Counted from the first letter of the stretch, positions 1 through 10,141 are shown. The stretch is DNA of 64,000 nt from Candidatus Campylobacter infans (GCA_009827235.1 SPMW01000003.1:1-64000); one strand, 5' to 3'. Notes: generated from the letters alone by a model not told the origin. Made by a program: numbers and translations.

Positions 1-649
1 CTGGGCGCGTGATTTGCGTGGTATAAAACACGGATAAAACATAAAAAAGGTGTAAAAACGCGTGGCGGGCGTGATTATATTTATAACATTTTCTCGGTAA
101 AAGCACAGTTTAAAATTTAAAATAAGCACAAAATTTTAAAATCAAAAATGCTAATTAAAAAGCAAATTTTAAAAGACAAAAAATCTTAAAATGCGCGTAA
201 AATAAGCGCGAAATTTTAAAATCAATAAAGGAAAAAAAGCGCGCAAAAAAATAATAAATCAAAAATATTTATTTTAAAAAAACCGCACAGAATTTAAAAT
301 AAAAAAAGCAAATTTCAAAAAATAAAACCACAAAAAATAATTAAAATTTTAAAAATCCGTGCGGAGTTTAAACCGCAAAAAACGCGCAAAACAGGCGTGC
401 AAATGGGCTCAACATGCAAAAAGCGCGTGGCGAGCGGGCGGATTTGCGCGTGGCATTTTGGTGGCTTGGCTTGTGGGCGTAAAAATGTGTGGCGTAAAAT
501 ATGGCGTGGTGCGTTTAGTTTGGTTTGCGTAATTAAAAAACACGCAAGCGGGCGCAACAAAAAAACGCTCGATAAAGCATTAAATCAAAAGTGCAAACTT
601 AAAATATGCTTATTTTGCCATTATTTATTGATTTTTAGTCCGTATTAGC

Positions 650-696
650 AAAACTTAAAAATTAAAGCCTTGTAAAACTTAAAAATTTAAGCCTTG
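650..696. repeat. Two-copy tandem repeat of a 23-mer
   Basis: Positions 650-672 and 674-696 carry the same 23-mer with one mismatch (AAAACTTAAAAATTWAAGCCTTG), giving a 24-bp period. It lies just beyond the 3' end of infC and abuts the hairpin at 694-714. Confidence 0.7.
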
Positions 697-714
697 CAAA
701 ACTTAGTTTTGCAA
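694..714 (-). terminator. Hairpin after infC
   Basis: TTGCAAAAC at 694-702 and GTTTTGCAA at 706-714 form a perfect 9-bp stem with a 3-nt loop, 22 bases past the infC stop. The U-rich run on the minus strand comes only after a few other bases, so termination is plausible but not certain. Confidence 0.5.
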
Positions 715-736
715 AACTCAAAAAGCCAAAATAATG

Positions 737-1249
737 CTATTTTTTAGGCACCACAAGCATATTTGTGTAGCGACCCTCTAATGCTGGCGCGCTTGCTTGA
801 TCGCAATTATTTTGAACCATCTCCCAGATTTTTTCAAGCATTTTAATGCCGATTTCTGGCGTATTCATCTCGCGCCCTTTTAAGAAAACGCGAAATTTTA
901 CATGTTTGCCTTCGCTTATAAATTCTAATGCGTGTTTTACTTTGTAATTTAAGTCGTTTTGTGCGGTTTTTGCGGAGAGTTTGATTTCTTTAATTTCAAT
1001 GATTTTTTGCTTTTTTTTCGCTTCTTTTTGGCGCTTTTCTTGCTGATATTTAAACTTGCCATAATCCATTATCTTACATACTGGCGGAGTCGCATCAGGG
1101 GCGATTAGCACTAAATCTAAGCCCATTTTGCTAGCAATTTCTAGCGCCTCAGTTTTACTGATGATACCATATTGCGTGCCATCATCACCAATGCAACGCA
1201 CTTGATTAGCGCGTATATCTTCGTTTAAGTAAATTTTGTCTTTACTCAA
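737..1249 (-). CDS. infC: Translation initiation factor IF-3
   Basis: IF-3 binds the 30S subunit and checks start-codon/initiator-tRNA pairing during initiation. The 170-residue product has the family layout: N-terminal domain with [16 protein letters not shown], the conserved stretch [18 protein letters not shown], a Lys-rich linker (KEAKKKQK), and a C-terminal domain with [20 protein letters not shown] and a [12 protein letters not shown] end. The start codon is TTG at 1249, not ATG. It overlaps the thrS stop (TTGA) and is preceded by a strong GAGGTGG ribosome binding site at 1254-1260, inside the last thrS codons. The two genes are therefore likely translationally coupled. Rare infC start codons are known in enterobacteria (AUU in E. 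coli); whether TTG has a regulatory role here is inference. Confidence 0.96.
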   Translation of the reverse strand: MSKDKIYLNEDIRANQVRCIGDDGTQYGIISKTEALEIASKMGLDLVLIAPDATPPVCKIMDYGKFKYQQEKRQKEAKKKQKIIEIKEIKLSAKTAQNDLNYKVKHALEFISEGKHVKFRVFLKGREMNTPEIGIKMLEKIWEMVQNNCDQASAPALEGRYTNMLVVPKK

Positions 1250-3069
1250 AAAGCCACCTCGTTAAGTTTAGATTGTATCATTTTATAAAATTCCTCCAAA
1301 GTAAGATTATATTGTGTTTTATTCATTCTATCGCGCACGGCGACACTTTTGCTTTCTAGCTCGTTATCTCCAAGCACCAAAATAAGAGGCACATGCTCTT
1401 TTTCGGCGTTGCGAATGCGTTTATTTAGCGTTTCATTACGATTTAGCACCACGCTATCAGCACCTAAATCCAAAAGCTCGTCAGCTATTTGTTTAGCATA
1501 AGCGTGGTGGTTTTGGCTAATAGGCACGATGGCTACTTGCGTGTGCGCTATCCAAAACGGCAATTCGCCCGCTGTATGCTCCAAAAGTATGCCAATAAAA
1601 CGCTCAAAACTCCCCAAAATCGCGCGGTGAATCATCACGGGTTGTTGTTTTTGGTTGTTTTCGTCTGTGTATTCAAGCTCAAAACGCGCTGGCAGGTTAA
1701 AATCAATTTGAATCGTGCCACATTGCCATTTGCGTTTTAGCGCGTCTGTGATTTTTATATCGATTTTTGGCCCATAAAATGCCCCGCCACCTTCATCGAT
1801 GCCGTATTTTAGGCCTTTTTCATCAAGGGCGTCTTTAAGCGCGTTTGTAGCTATCTCCCAGACGCTATCATCGCCAACTGCCTTTTGTGGTTTGGTTGAA
1901 ATTTCCATTTCATAGCTAAAATTAAAAGCTTTCATCATTTTATCTACAAAATCAAGTATTTCATAGACATTTTCTTTGATTTGGCTTGGCATTACGAATA
2001 AATGCGCATCATCTTGTGTGAATTCGCGCACTCTAAACAGCCCGTGTAAAACCCCGCTTTTTTCGTGGCGATGAACAACGCCATATTCACAAAATTTTAA
2101 TGGCAAATCCCTATAACTTCTTTGCTCGCTTTGATAAACCTTAATATGCCCTACGCAGTTCATCGGCTTTATGCCGTATTCTTGCTCGTCAATTTGCGTA
2201 AAATACATATTTTCTTTATAATTTGCGTAATGCCCACTTATTTTCCACGCATCGCTTTTTAAAATTTCAGGCCCTCTTACAGGCTCATAACCGCGTTTTC
2301 TAAGCGCAAAATATAATTTATGCTCTAATCTTGTGCGCAATCTTGACCCATTTGGTAGCCAAATAGGTAGCCCCGCCCCGATAGTATCATCAAAGCTAAA
2401 AAATCCCATAGCCTCGCCAAGCTTGCGGTGATCGCGTTTTTTGGCTTCTTCAAGCATATGCAAATGCTCTTTTAGGCTCTGCTTATCCGCAAACGCCGTG
2501 CCATAAATGCGCGTTAGCATTTCGCGCTTTTCATCGCCACCCAAATAAGCACCAGCTACTCTAATTAGCTTAAAAAATTGTAGAAATTTTGTATTTGGGA
2601 CATGTGGGCCACGGCAAATATCGCTAAAATCGCCTTGGGTGTATATGCTAACCTCGCCATCTGGGATTTTTTTAAGCACTTCTTGTTTTAAATCATCGTG
2701 GGCGTATTTTGCGCTAACTTCTGCTTTGGTTGATGATATTCTTACAAAATCATTTTTAGCTTGGACTAATTCTTTCATTTTCTTTTCTATTTGGGCTAAA
2801 TCATCCTCGCCTAAATTGCTACCATCTGGCTTGCTAACGCGTATATCGTAATAAAAGCCATCTTCTATGGCAGGACCTACGAAAAATTGCACACTAGGAT
2901 AAAGCTTAAATAAAGCCTCAGCCATCAAATGCGCACAAGAATGCCTAATCACATCAAGCGCGTCTTTTGAGTTATCAAAATAAATCGGCTCACCGCCTTT
3001 TAAATTTTTAGCATTATAAGTGTGTGTATCTACGATATTATCATCAATTTTATAAGCTATAATGTCCAT
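1246..3069 (-). CDS. thrS: Threonyl-tRNA synthetase
   Basis: Charges tRNA-Thr and edits mis-charged serine. The 607-residue product has the editing-domain motifs [10 protein letters not shown] near residue 44 and SDICRGPH, and a class II catalytic core with the zinc-site segments [23 protein letters not shown] and [13 protein letters not shown]; the anticodon-binding domain follows ([21 protein letters not shown]). The N-terminal TGS-like region is only about 35 residues, shorter than in E. coli ThrRS, which fits the roughly 600-residue enzymes of Campylobacter. The ATG at 3069 has AAAGG about 7 bases upstream. It is the first gene of the thrS-infC pair. Confidence 0.97.
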   Translation of the reverse strand: MDIIAYKIDDNIVDTHTYNAKNLKGGEPIYFDNSKDALDVIRHSCAHLMAEALFKLYPSVQFFVGPAIEDGFYYDIRVSKPDGSNLGEDDLAQIEKKMKELVQAKNDFVRISSTKAEVSAKYAHDDLKQEVLKKIPDGEVSIYTQGDFSDICRGPHVPNTKFLQFFKLIRVAGAYLGGDEKREMLTRIYGTAFADKQSLKEHLHMLEEAKKRDHRKLGEAMGFFSFDDTIGAGLPIWLPNGSRLRTRLEHKLYFALRKRGYEPVRGPEILKSDAWKISGHYANYKENMYFTQIDEQEYGIKPMNCVGHIKVYQSEQRSYRDLPLKFCEYGVVHRHEKSGVLHGLFRVREFTQDDAHLFVMPSQIKENVYEILDFVDKMMKAFNFSYEMEISTKPQKAVGDDSVWEIATNALKDALDEKGLKYGIDEGGGAFYGPKIDIKITDALKRKWQCGTIQIDFNLPARFELEYTDENNQKQQPVMIHRAILGSFERFIGILLEHTAGELPFWIAHTQVAIVPISQNHHAYAKQIADELLDLGADSVVLNRNETLNKRIRNAEKEHVPLILVLGDNELESKSVAVRDRMNKTQYNLTLEEFYKMIQSKLNEVAF

Positions 3070-3232
3070 TTAAGACCTTTGAGAGTAAAAAATTCGTGGA
3101 TTTTAGCTAATGATTTTTTAATATTTACTGAAAAATTTAAAATTTTAAAATGCAAAAAGCTAGCGATTTTACGCCAAAGTGGTATAAAATATAAAAAAAA
3201 GAAAATTTTGTAAATTTTAATTTAAAATTTTA

Positions 3233-3238
3233 TATAAT
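3233..3238 (+). promoter_or_regulatory. Candidate -10 box for the HemN-like gene
   Basis: TATAAT at 3233-3238 follows AT-rich DNA, 37 bases before the ATG at 3275. No -35 is evident, which is usual for sigma-70-type promoters in Campylobacter. Confidence 0.4.
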
Positions 3239-3274
3239 ATGCGCTTTTTTATTTTATTTTAAGGTTTTATAATT

Positions 3275-4642
3275 ATGAAATTCTTAGAAAATCAGGCCAT
3301 TTTCACAGCCACGAAAATAATGCGCCAAGCTTTATACACCGAGCTTAACGCAAATATTTTAAGCTATGATATCGCGCCAACTCCAAGCCAAGCACAGCTT
3401 TTTACAAAAGCAAATTTTAATGAAAACTCCACAGCGGACAACAAGCTTTTATTATACGCGCACATACCATTTTGTGATACTTTTTGCCCCTTTTGTAGTT
3501 TTCATAAATACGCTTATGATGCCCAAATTGCGCTAAGCTATTTTAAGAGTTTAAGAAAACAATTAAGAGCCATTAAAGACGCTGGTTTTAGCTTTGATAG
3601 TATGTATATAGGCGGTGGCACCACGCTAATAAATGAAAATGAGCTTGAAAAAACGCTGATTTTAGCGCGCGATTTATTTGATTTAAAAGAAATTTCTTGT
3701 GAGAGCGATCCTAATCACCTTGATAATTTAGAGCGTTTTAAGGGCTTAATAACTCGCCTAAGTATCGGCGTTCAAAGCTTTGATGATGATATTTTGCGCC
3801 GTGTTAGTCGCTTGGAAAAATTTGGCGATAGCAAAACGCTAATTACAAAAATTCAAAAAGCCATTGATGTTTTGCCGATTTTAAGCCTTGATTTAATTTT
3901 TAATTTTCCAAGCCAAAATAAAGAAATGTTATTGCGTGATATACAAACCGCAAAAATGCTAAATCCACAGCAAATCACCTTTTATCCGCTAATGAAATCA
4001 AGCCTAACAAAAGACAAAATCGCCGCAAGTTTGGGCGTGGAGATTAAAGATAATGAAAGGGAATTTTATGAGTTAATTTGTGCTTTAATGCAAGAATACA
4101 GCGCAAATAACGCGTGGAGTTTTGCTAGAAAAGATAAAATTTCAAGCACGCAAGATGAAAATTTTAACCACAAAATGAAAGATGAATATTGCGCCGATCA
4201 CACGCAATACATCGGCGCAGGGAGCGGGGCGTTTAGCTTTATAAATGGCAGACTTTATATAAATGCTTTTGATTTAAATGAGTATTGCGAGCGCGTAAAT
4301 AGCGGGCGTAGCGCGATAATTGCGATAAATGATTTTAGCAAACGCGCAAGAATGCTTTATTTATTCTTAACCAAAATCTTTTCAGGCTCTTTAAATCTTG
4401 ATGAATTTATCAATCTTTATAGCGTGAATGAGCGAGAATTAGGGCTTTTGCTGCGCGCGCTTAAAATTTGCGGAGCAATCACACGAAATGGACAAAAAAT
4501 CGAGCTTAGTAATTTTGGGCGATATTTGATGGTGGTTTTGATGAAAGAGTTTTATATAGGTATGGATAGAGTGCGCGCTGTTTTTAAGGCAGGCTTAAAG
4601 CCAAATATCAAAAGGCTAAAAATTATGAGCGAGAGTTTATAA
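3275..4642 (+). CDS. HemN-family radical SAM protein
   Basis: A 455-residue radical SAM protein of the coproporphyrinogen III oxidase (HemN/HemW/ChuW) superfamily. The iron-sulfur motif is Cys67-Cys71-Cys74 within AHIPFCDTFCPFC, followed by the SAM-binding MYIGGGTT and LSIGVQSFDDDILRRVSR. The C-terminal half contains YIGAGSGAFSFINGRLY and a HemN-like winged region. The CxxxCxxC spacing with a Phe after the second Cys is closer to HemW or the haem-degrading ChuW/HutW group than to true HemN. The product could therefore act on haem or be a HemW-like chaperone; I cannot choose from sequence alone. It stands alone between convergent uvrC and divergent thrS. Confidence 0.85.
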   Translation: MKFLENQAIFTATKIMRQALYTELNANILSYDIAPTPSQAQLFTKANFNENSTADNKLLLYAHIPFCDTFCPFCSFHKYAYDAQIALSYFKSLRKQLRAIKDAGFSFDSMYIGGGTTLINENELEKTLILARDLFDLKEISCESDPNHLDNLERFKGLITRLSIGVQSFDDDILRRVSRLEKFGDSKTLITKIQKAIDVLPILSLDLIFNFPSQNKEMLLRDIQTAKMLNPQQITFYPLMKSSLTKDKIAASLGVEIKDNEREFYELICALMQEYSANNAWSFARKDKISSTQDENFNHKMKDEYCADHTQYIGAGSGAFSFINGRLYINAFDLNEYCERVNSGRSAIIAINDFSKRARMLYLFLTKIFSGSLNLDEFINLYSVNERELGLLLRALKICGAITRNGQKIELSNFGRYLMVVLMKEFYIGMDRVRAVFKAGLKPNIKRLKIMSESL

Positions 4643-4797
4643 AATTTCTTAGCTTTTAAAATTTGCTAAATTTTAAAATTTAATATCTAGCGCGTAAAAT
4701 TCGCGCCAAATTGAGCGCAAATTTTAAAATTTTAATCTTTTTAACGCGCAAAACTAGCAAATTTAAACGCAAATTTTAAAAATTTACTGCTATTTTT

Positions 4798-4830
4798 GGT
4801 ATAAATTTTAAAATTTTTAAAATTTATACC
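4798..4830. terminator. Bidirectional terminator-like perfect hairpin
   Basis: A 16-bp arm at 4798-4813 is the exact reverse complement of 4815-4830, with a single T between them. It lies 12 bases past the uvrC stop and downstream of the convergent HemN-like gene, and is followed on the plus strand by TTTTAAAATTT. The arms are built from the AAATTTTAAA word common to gaps in this window. Confidence 0.6.
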
Positions 4831-4842
4831 TTTTAAAATTTA

Positions 4843-6726
4843 TTAATCTTCGCCCTTGATTTTTTTGGCAATATTTTTATTTGTAAGCCTTGTAAGCTCG
4901 TCAAAGCTAGCATTTTGGATATTTTCATAATTCTCAAAATAATCAAGCAATTTTTTTATATTGCCAACACTAAGACCTAATTTTTCAAGTTTTGAGCTTG
5001 AAAGCGCGCGTTTATCGCGGATGTTGCGGTGAAAACTAAGCGCAAAACGATGGGCTTCATCTCGTATTTTTTGTAAAAATTGTAATTTTTCATCGTCTTT
5101 ATTTAGTTTCATTTGGCCAAAAATTCCGTGAATTTTATCTAGCGCACCGCCTTTTGCGCGCTTGGATTTTGCGTCTATTTTTTCTTTTGCGATGGCTAAA
5201 ACATCGACATTTGCTCCGCTTTCTTGGATTATTTTTTTTGCTAGATCAAACAAAGCTTGCCCGCCATCAATAAGCCATAAATCAGGCGCGCTAAGCTTAT
5301 TAAAGCGCGATGCGCGCGCGCTTAAAAGCTCTTTCATTTGTTCATAATCGCTTTGGCCATTTAAATGCATATGGCGATAATTTGCCTTGATAAATGCCCC
5401 GCTTGATGAGTTTTTTTGCTCTTTATTATCGCTTGCATTGATATCAAAGCAAATCATCGCACCAACAACAGCCGTGCCAAATAAACAAGAATTATCAAAG
5501 CATTCAATCCTAGCAGGCAAATTACTAAGCCCAAAAAATTCTTGTAAATGCTCTAAAAACTCGTATTTGCCAAGCTTACTTTGCTTTTTGATTAACTCGC
5601 TAGCATTTTGCTTGGCTATATTTACAAGAGCGCGCTTAGAGCCTATTTTAGGGCATTTTATCTCAAAATTTTGCCCGTGGCGCGAACTTAAAATTTGTCC
5701 TAAAAGCTCCATATCTTCAAAAGCACTTTCACAAAATATTTGAGAGCAAGCCAGCGGAGATTCTTGGCTGTAAGCGCTTAAAATGCTTTGTTTATAAAGC
5801 TCATTTACGCTCTCATCGTCATTTGTGGCTTTTATAATGCTATGATTTGCAAAAGCCACCTTACCATCGCGCACGCTAAAATGCACGCAAGCTAGCATCA
5901 TATCTAACCCGCTAACGGCGAAAATTTCAAAATCTTCAAGCTTTGCAAGATCAATTTGTATTTTAATTTTTAGTGAGTTTATGGCTTGGATTTGCTCGCG
6001 CACAGCCAATGCTTGCTCGTAGTTTTGATTAAGAGAGTAATTTTGCATTTTTTGCTCTAAATGCGGGATTAGGCGCGATGGATCTTTTAATTTTGCCATA
6101 GCCGCAAAAACGATTTTAGCGTAATCTTGCTCGCTGATTTTGCCCTCACAAGGCGCATAACAGCGATTCATTTGCGCAAAAATACAAGCTTTTTTGCCCT
6201 TTATACAGCTTGGATTTTGGACTAATTTAAACTCAGCATAAATAGCATCAAGGACTTGCTGCGCGCCTTGATGAAAGGGGCCAAAATAGCGAATTTTAGA
6301 GCCTTTTATGATTTTGCGTGTGATTTTTGGGCGCGGAAATTTTTCGTTTAAATCTATAAAAATATATGGGTAGGTTTTATCATCGCGCAATAAAATATTG
6401 TATTTTGGGTGAAGTTGCTTGATGAAAGAATTTTCTAAAATTAGCGCATCTGCCTCGCTAGAAGTAGCGATATATTCTAAATGCGCTGTTTCGTTTATCA
6501 TCTTAGCAATTCTTGGGCTTAGGCGCGGATTTGGGCCAAGCTCTGGGCTGAAAATAAAATAACTTTTTACGCGATTTTTAAGCACTTTGGCCTTGCCTAC
6601 ATAAAGCAATTTGCCAAATTTATCAAAATACTGATAAACGCCCGGGCTATTTGGTAAGGATTTTAGCGCGGTTTTTAGTTTAAAATTTGGCTCGGTTTTT
6701 GATAAATTTTGATTTGATTTAGTCAT
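4843..6726 (-). CDS. uvrC: Excinuclease ABC subunit C
   Basis: UvrC makes the 3' and 5' incisions in nucleotide excision repair after UvrA/UvrB damage recognition; uvrA is also in this window (27.5 kb). The 627-residue protein has an N-terminal GIY-YIG nuclease domain (NSPGVYQYF, then LYVGKAKVLKNRVKSYF, residues 27-57), a Cys-rich segment (CIKGKKACIFAQMNRCYAPC), a UvrB-interacting UVR region near 222-250, the RNase H-like nuclease domain (ECFDNSCLFGTAVVGAMI; LWLIDGG) and a C-terminal helix-hairpin-helix region (LEKLGLSVGNIKKLL). The start ATG overlaps the end of the upstream DUF721-type gene by 8 bases. Confidence 0.96.
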   Translation of the reverse strand: MTKSNQNLSKTEPNFKLKTALKSLPNSPGVYQYFDKFGKLLYVGKAKVLKNRVKSYFIFSPELGPNPRLSPRIAKMINETAHLEYIATSSEADALILENSFIKQLHPKYNILLRDDKTYPYIFIDLNEKFPRPKITRKIIKGSKIRYFGPFHQGAQQVLDAIYAEFKLVQNPSCIKGKKACIFAQMNRCYAPCEGKISEQDYAKIVFAAMAKLKDPSRLIPHLEQKMQNYSLNQNYEQALAVREQIQAINSLKIKIQIDLAKLEDFEIFAVSGLDMMLACVHFSVRDGKVAFANHSIIKATNDDESVNELYKQSILSAYSQESPLACSQIFCESAFEDMELLGQILSSRHGQNFEIKCPKIGSKRALVNIAKQNASELIKKQSKLGKYEFLEHLQEFFGLSNLPARIECFDNSCLFGTAVVGAMICFDINASDNKEQKNSSSGAFIKANYRHMHLNGQSDYEQMKELLSARASRFNKLSAPDLWLIDGGQALFDLAKKIIQESGANVDVLAIAKEKIDAKSKRAKGGALDKIHGIFGQMKLNKDDEKLQFLQKIRDEAHRFALSFHRNIRDKRALSSSKLEKLGLSVGNIKKLLDYFENYENIQNASFDELTRLTNKNIAKKIKGED

Positions 6727-7174
6727 TTTGCTTGTCGTAATTTCTTTTTACAATTTGTCTAATTTGCTCAAAAATTTCTTTTATTTTTTTATCTTTACAG
6801 CGCAGTTTAAACTCGCCCCTAGCTAGCTCTGGCTGGTGTGGAATATAAGGTCTTATGCCTTGATAGAGTTTTGATTTTTCTAAAAAAACTCTTACATCAT
6901 TTATAGGTTCTATTTGAAATTTTAAAAGCCCTAGGTTAGAGTTTAAAAAGTTTTTAATGCTAATTGTGTTACTATCGTGCCTTAATTCTTGTAAGCCATG
7001 ATTTGAATAAACAGCGATATATAAGCAATTACCACGAATATAAGCATAACGCACCAAAGCATTTTTGCGCGCACCTAAATGTAGCCTAAGCACTTTGGTT
7101 GTGTGATTTATATTTTTTAGCCTAGAAAAATCTTGAAGGTTTAAGATATGATTTATAATTTCACTCGCTCGCAT
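6719..7174 (-). CDS. DUF721 (DciA-like) protein
   Basis: A 151-residue protein resembling the DUF721 family, whose characterised members (DciA) help load the replicative helicase. The match rests on the pattern ALVRYAYIRGNCLYIAVYS followed by GLQELRHDS, which corresponds to the DUF721 strand-helix core; the C-terminus is basic and helical. I start it at the ATG at 7174 ([11 protein letters not shown]). A TTG at 7192 in the same frame would add six residues. No clear ribosome binding site precedes either. Its 5' end overlaps the 5' end of the divergent small lipoprotein gene. Order uvrC/this gene/guaA matches what I recall from C. jejuni (Cj1246c-Cj1248). Confidence 0.65.
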   Translation of the reverse strand: MRASEIINHILNLQDFSRLKNINHTTKVLRLHLGARKNALVRYAYIRGNCLYIAVYSNHGLQELRHDSNTISIKNFLNSNLGLLKFQIEPINDVRVFLEKSKLYQGIRPYIPHQPELARGEFKLRCKDKKIKEIFEQIRQIVKRNYDKQND

Positions 7175-7285
7175 TTGCAGATTATAGCGCAAATTATTTT
7201 AATTTGTGCGTTTTTTACAGGTTGTGGCTATAAGGCCGATCCTTTTTATACTCAAAACCCATCACAAACAAAGGATAATAAATGA
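7148..7285 (+). CDS. lptM: Small lipoprotein, LptM/YifL-like
   Basis: A 45-residue frame with a type II signal peptide: a short basic start (MIYNFTRSH), a hydrophobic core ([12 protein letters not shown]) and a lipobox-like FTGC. It continues as [13 protein letters not shown], matching the CGxKxPLY signature of the LptM (YifL) family. In E. coli LptM assists maturation of the LptD/LptE lipopolysaccharide translocon in the outer membrane. The ATG at 7148 has GAAGG at 7135-7139, 8 bases upstream. The stop overlaps the guaA ATG (ATGA at 7282-7285), so translation may be coupled. The first 27 bases are antisense to the start of the DUF721-type gene. A shorter start at TTG 7175 is possible but would lose the basic n-region. 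Confidence 0.75.
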   Translation: MIYNFTRSHLQIIAQIILICAFFTGCGYKADPFYTQNPSQTKDNK

Positions 7286-8814
7286 AAAATGCTGATATTT
7301 TAGTGCTAGATTTTGGCTCGCAATACACGCAATTAATTGCTAGAAGGCTAAGAGAAAATGGCGTCTATACCGAGCTTTTAGCGTATAATGCAAGCTTAGA
7401 TGAGATTAAGGCCAAAAATCCAAAAGGCATAATTTTAAGTGGCGGCCCTGCTAGCGTATATACAAAAGATGCGTATTTTTGCGATGCTGGCGTGTTTAGC
7501 TTAGGTTTGCCAGTGCTTGGAATTTGCTATGGAATGCAATTAATGGCACAGCATTTTAATGGTAGCGTAGAGCCAGCTAAACACAGCGAATACGGCAAAG
7601 CAAAACTAAAACTTGTAAATAAGCACGCTTTATTTGATGGCGTTAGTGATGATAGCATTGTTTGGATGAGCCATAGCGATAAGGTTGAAAAGCTCCCAAA
7701 AGGTTTTAGCGTTCTTGCTACTAGCGAAAATAGCCAAAACTGCGCCTTTGGCGATGATGAGCGCAAATTTTATGCTTTACAATTTCACCCAGAAGTAGCA
7801 CATAGCGAATTTGGCGCGATGATTTTAAAGAATTTCTCTAAAATTTGCGGACTTTCAAGCACTTGGAATATGGGTAGCTTTGCCAAAGAGCAAATGAAAA
7901 TTTTAAAAGATAAATTAGGCGTAGATAAGGTGCTATGCGCTGTAAGTGGTGGCGTAGATAGCTCTGTTGTGGCTGCTTTGCTAGCAAATGCGGCGCCTAA
8001 AAATTTAGTGGCTGTTTTTGTGGATAATGGCTTGTTGCGCACAAATGAGGCTAAGATGGTTGAAGAGATGTTTAAGCTAAAATTAGGCGTGGAGCTAATT
8101 AGCATTGATGCTAGCCAGATATTTTTAAAACGCTTAAAAGGCATAAAAGATCCAGAAAAAAAGCGCAAAATCATCGGCAAAACCTTTATAGAAGTTTTTG
8201 AAAAAGAAGCCAAAAAACACGAAGGCATCAAATATCTAGCACAAGGCACTCTTTATACTGATATCATAGAAAGCAGCGTAGCAGGCAGTTCTAAAACAAT
8301 CAAAAGCCATCACAATGTAGGCGGATTGCCAAAGAAAATGAAACTAAAACTAATCGAACCTTTGCGCGAAATTTTCAAAGACGAAGTGCGCGCCCTTGGG
8401 CTTGAACTTGGGCTTAGTCGCGAGGTTGTGTATCGCCATCCATTTCCTGGGCCAGGCCTTGCTATAAGGATTATGGGCGAAGTTACAAAAGAGCGCTTAG
8501 AATTGCTACGCAAAGCCGATGTAATCTTGCGCGAAGAGCTAAAAAGTAGCGGCTGGTATAATAAAACCTGGCAGGCATTTTGCGTGCTTTTAAATGTAAA
8601 AAGCGTAGGCGTAATGGGCGATAATAGAAGCTATGAAAATGCTGTTTGCATACGCGTAGTAGATGCTAGCGATGGTATGACAGCTAGCTTTTCGCGCTTG
8701 CCTTATGAATTATTAGAAAATTGCAGCCGTAGAATAATCAATGAAGTTGATGGCATAAACCGTGTAGTTTATGATATAAGCTCCAAACCACCTGCTACAA
8801 TAGAATGGGAATAA
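7282..8814 (+). CDS. guaA: GMP synthase (glutamine-hydrolysing)
   Basis: Converts XMP to GMP using ATP and glutamine. The 510-residue product has a class I glutamine amidotransferase domain with nucleophile Cys82 (LGICYGMQ) and the HPEVAHSE His/Glu pair, an ATP-pyrophosphatase domain with the P-loop [12 protein letters not shown], and the C-terminal dimerisation domain ending [15 protein letters not shown] lies just before the ATG. It is convergent with arsB, with one base between the stops. By eye it contains nine CTAG and five GCTAGC, which I use as a reference for local word usage. Confidence 0.98.
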   Translation: MKNADILVLDFGSQYTQLIARRLRENGVYTELLAYNASLDEIKAKNPKGIILSGGPASVYTKDAYFCDAGVFSLGLPVLGICYGMQLMAQHFNGSVEPAKHSEYGKAKLKLVNKHALFDGVSDDSIVWMSHSDKVEKLPKGFSVLATSENSQNCAFGDDERKFYALQFHPEVAHSEFGAMILKNFSKICGLSSTWNMGSFAKEQMKILKDKLGVDKVLCAVSGGVDSSVVAALLANAAPKNLVAVFVDNGLLRTNEAKMVEEMFKLKLGVELISIDASQIFLKRLKGIKDPEKKRKIIGKTFIEVFEKEAKKHEGIKYLAQGTLYTDIIESSVAGSSKTIKSHHNVGGLPKKMKLKLIEPLREIFKDEVRALGLELGLSREVVYRHPFPGPGLAIRIMGEVTKERLELLRKADVILREELKSSGWYNKTWQAFCVLLNVKSVGVMGDNRSYENAVCIRVVDASDGMTASFSRLPYELLENCSRRIINEVDGINRVVYDISSKPPATIEWE

Positions 8815-8815
8815 T

Positions 8816-10141
8816 TTAAGCAAAAACAATAAACAAAGCAAAAAGCGCAACAAAAAGCACGGGCAAAGTAAAAATCAAGCTGTATGAAAAATATTTTGTG
8901 TAGCTGATTTTTACTCGTTTTTTAGCCAAAAGCCCAAGCCATAAAAGCGTACAAAGTGAGCCTATCGGGGTTAGCTTAGAGCCGATATTAGCACCTAATA
9001 AATGCGCGTATGCTAGCATTTGGCGCGTATTTTCATCAAAACTTTGTGAGCTTAGCAAAAAATCATTTATCGCTAAATTACCAAAAAGCACCATAGGCAA
9101 ATTATTAAACACGCCAGCACCAAGCGCGCTTATAAATCCAGTGCCAAAAATCGCACTGATCTTATCTTGTAAAATTACATTAAAAAATGTAGCAATAAAA
9201 TTTGAAATTTCAATCTTGCTAAGAGCAAAAACCACAATAAAAAGCCCGAAAATAAAAATAATAATGCTAAAAGGCGCGCTTTTTATGATGTTTATTGTCT
9301 TTTTTGGCGATTTATGCCATAAAATACAAAGCAAAATCAAAGCAAATATCATAGAATTTACACAAAATGGCAAGCCAAAATTTCGCCCAGCAAAAAAGCT
9401 AAGCACAAAACACACCAAAAGCATTAAATGAAAAATAAAAAGCTTATTTGGGAGTTTAGGCGCGCGAATATGACAAAAAATTAAATCCTGCCCAAAACGC
9501 TTAGAAAAGATGAACAAAAACAAAACAAGCCCGCACACAAAGCCAAATAAATTCGGCAAAAACATAATCTTAGCAAAATCATCAAATGCGATATTATGGT
9601 AATTTGCAGTGATGATATTTGTAAGATTAGAAATAATTAAAGCATTAGAGCTAATATCACAAATAAAACTAATTCCAAATAAAAACACAACAATCAAAGC
9701 AAAATCTGCCTTTTTAGCGCGTAAAAATAAACCCAAAACAAGCGGAGTAAAAATCAAAATCGCGCCATCATTTGCTAAGACGCTACTACACAAAGCGCAC
9801 AAAATGCTAAGCTTGATAAAAAGTGTTTTTGCGTTTATGATTAGTAAGTTTTGATTAAAATTTGTGTGATTTTTTGCGCTCACACAAAGCCTAAGCACCA
9901 AAAAAATCAGCCTTTCAAAAAAGCCCAAAGATTGTAAGCAAAGACTAATGACAATAAGCCCAATAAGCGTAAGAGAACTATCCCAAATAAGCCAAAATAT
10001 AACAGCTAAATCATTAAAATTTATAAGCTCAAAAGCAAGCACAAAAAGCGCGCCAAGGCTTGAATACACCCAAACTCCAAGCCCAAAAGGACGCGTTAAA
10101 ATCCCAAAAAGTGTAAGCGCAAAAATCAAAAAAGCAAGCAT
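8816..10141 (-). CDS. arsB: ArsB-family arsenite efflux permease
   Basis: A 441-residue integral membrane protein of the ArsB/NhaD group, which exports arsenite or antimonite. Diagnostic stretches are LFGILTRPFGLGVWVYSSLG at the N-terminus, SSVLANDGAILIFTPLVL, ISNLTNIITANY and GANIGSKLTPIGSLCTLLWL near the C-terminus. I count about ten to twelve hydrophobic segments. No arsR, arsC or ArsA is nearby, so it would work alone as a gradient-driven exporter. Substrate is inferred from the family. It is convergent with guaA. Confidence 0.82.
   Translation of the reverse strand: MLAFLIFALTLFGILTRPFGLGVWVYSSLGALFVLAFELINFNDLAVIFWLIWDSSLTLIGLIVISLCLQSLGFFERLIFLVLRLCVSAKNHTNFNQNLLIINAKTLFIKLSILCALCSSVLANDGAILIFTPLVLGLFLRAKKADFALIVVFLFGISFICDISSNALIISNLTNIITANYHNIAFDDFAKIMFLPNLFGFVCGLVLFLFIFSKRFGQDLIFCHIRAPKLPNKLFIFHLMLLVCFVLSFFAGRNFGLPFCVNSMIFALILLCILWHKSPKKTINIIKSAPFSIIIFIFGLFIVVFALSKIEISNFIATFFNVILQDKISAIFGTGFISALGAGVFNNLPMVLFGNLAINDFLLSSQSFDENTRQMLAYAHLLGANIGSKLTPIGSLCTLLWLGLLAKKRVKISYTKYFSYSLIFTLPVLFVALFALFIVFA

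Larger units (their letters stand above)
1..736. other. Non-coding stretch downstream of infC
   Basis: No convincing gene is visible. Two short frames run on opposite strands over roughly 315-650, but they overlap each other, lack a good ribosome binding site and have repetitive, basic, Cys-rich translations typical of chance reading. The stretch mixes AT-rich AAATTTTAAAAT words with GCGC/GTGG-rich words. An imperfect repeat of about 27 bp occurs near 119-145 and 199-226 (AATAAGCRCRAAATTTTAAA core), and a tandem repeat and hairpin lie at its right end. The other neighbour is outside the window, so a 3' UTR or decayed gene cannot be excluded. Confidence 0.5.

Noticed and set aside
315-648. Two open frames on opposite strands near the left end
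   Set aside because: They overlap, lack ribosome binding sites and have low-complexity basic translations; not supported as genes.
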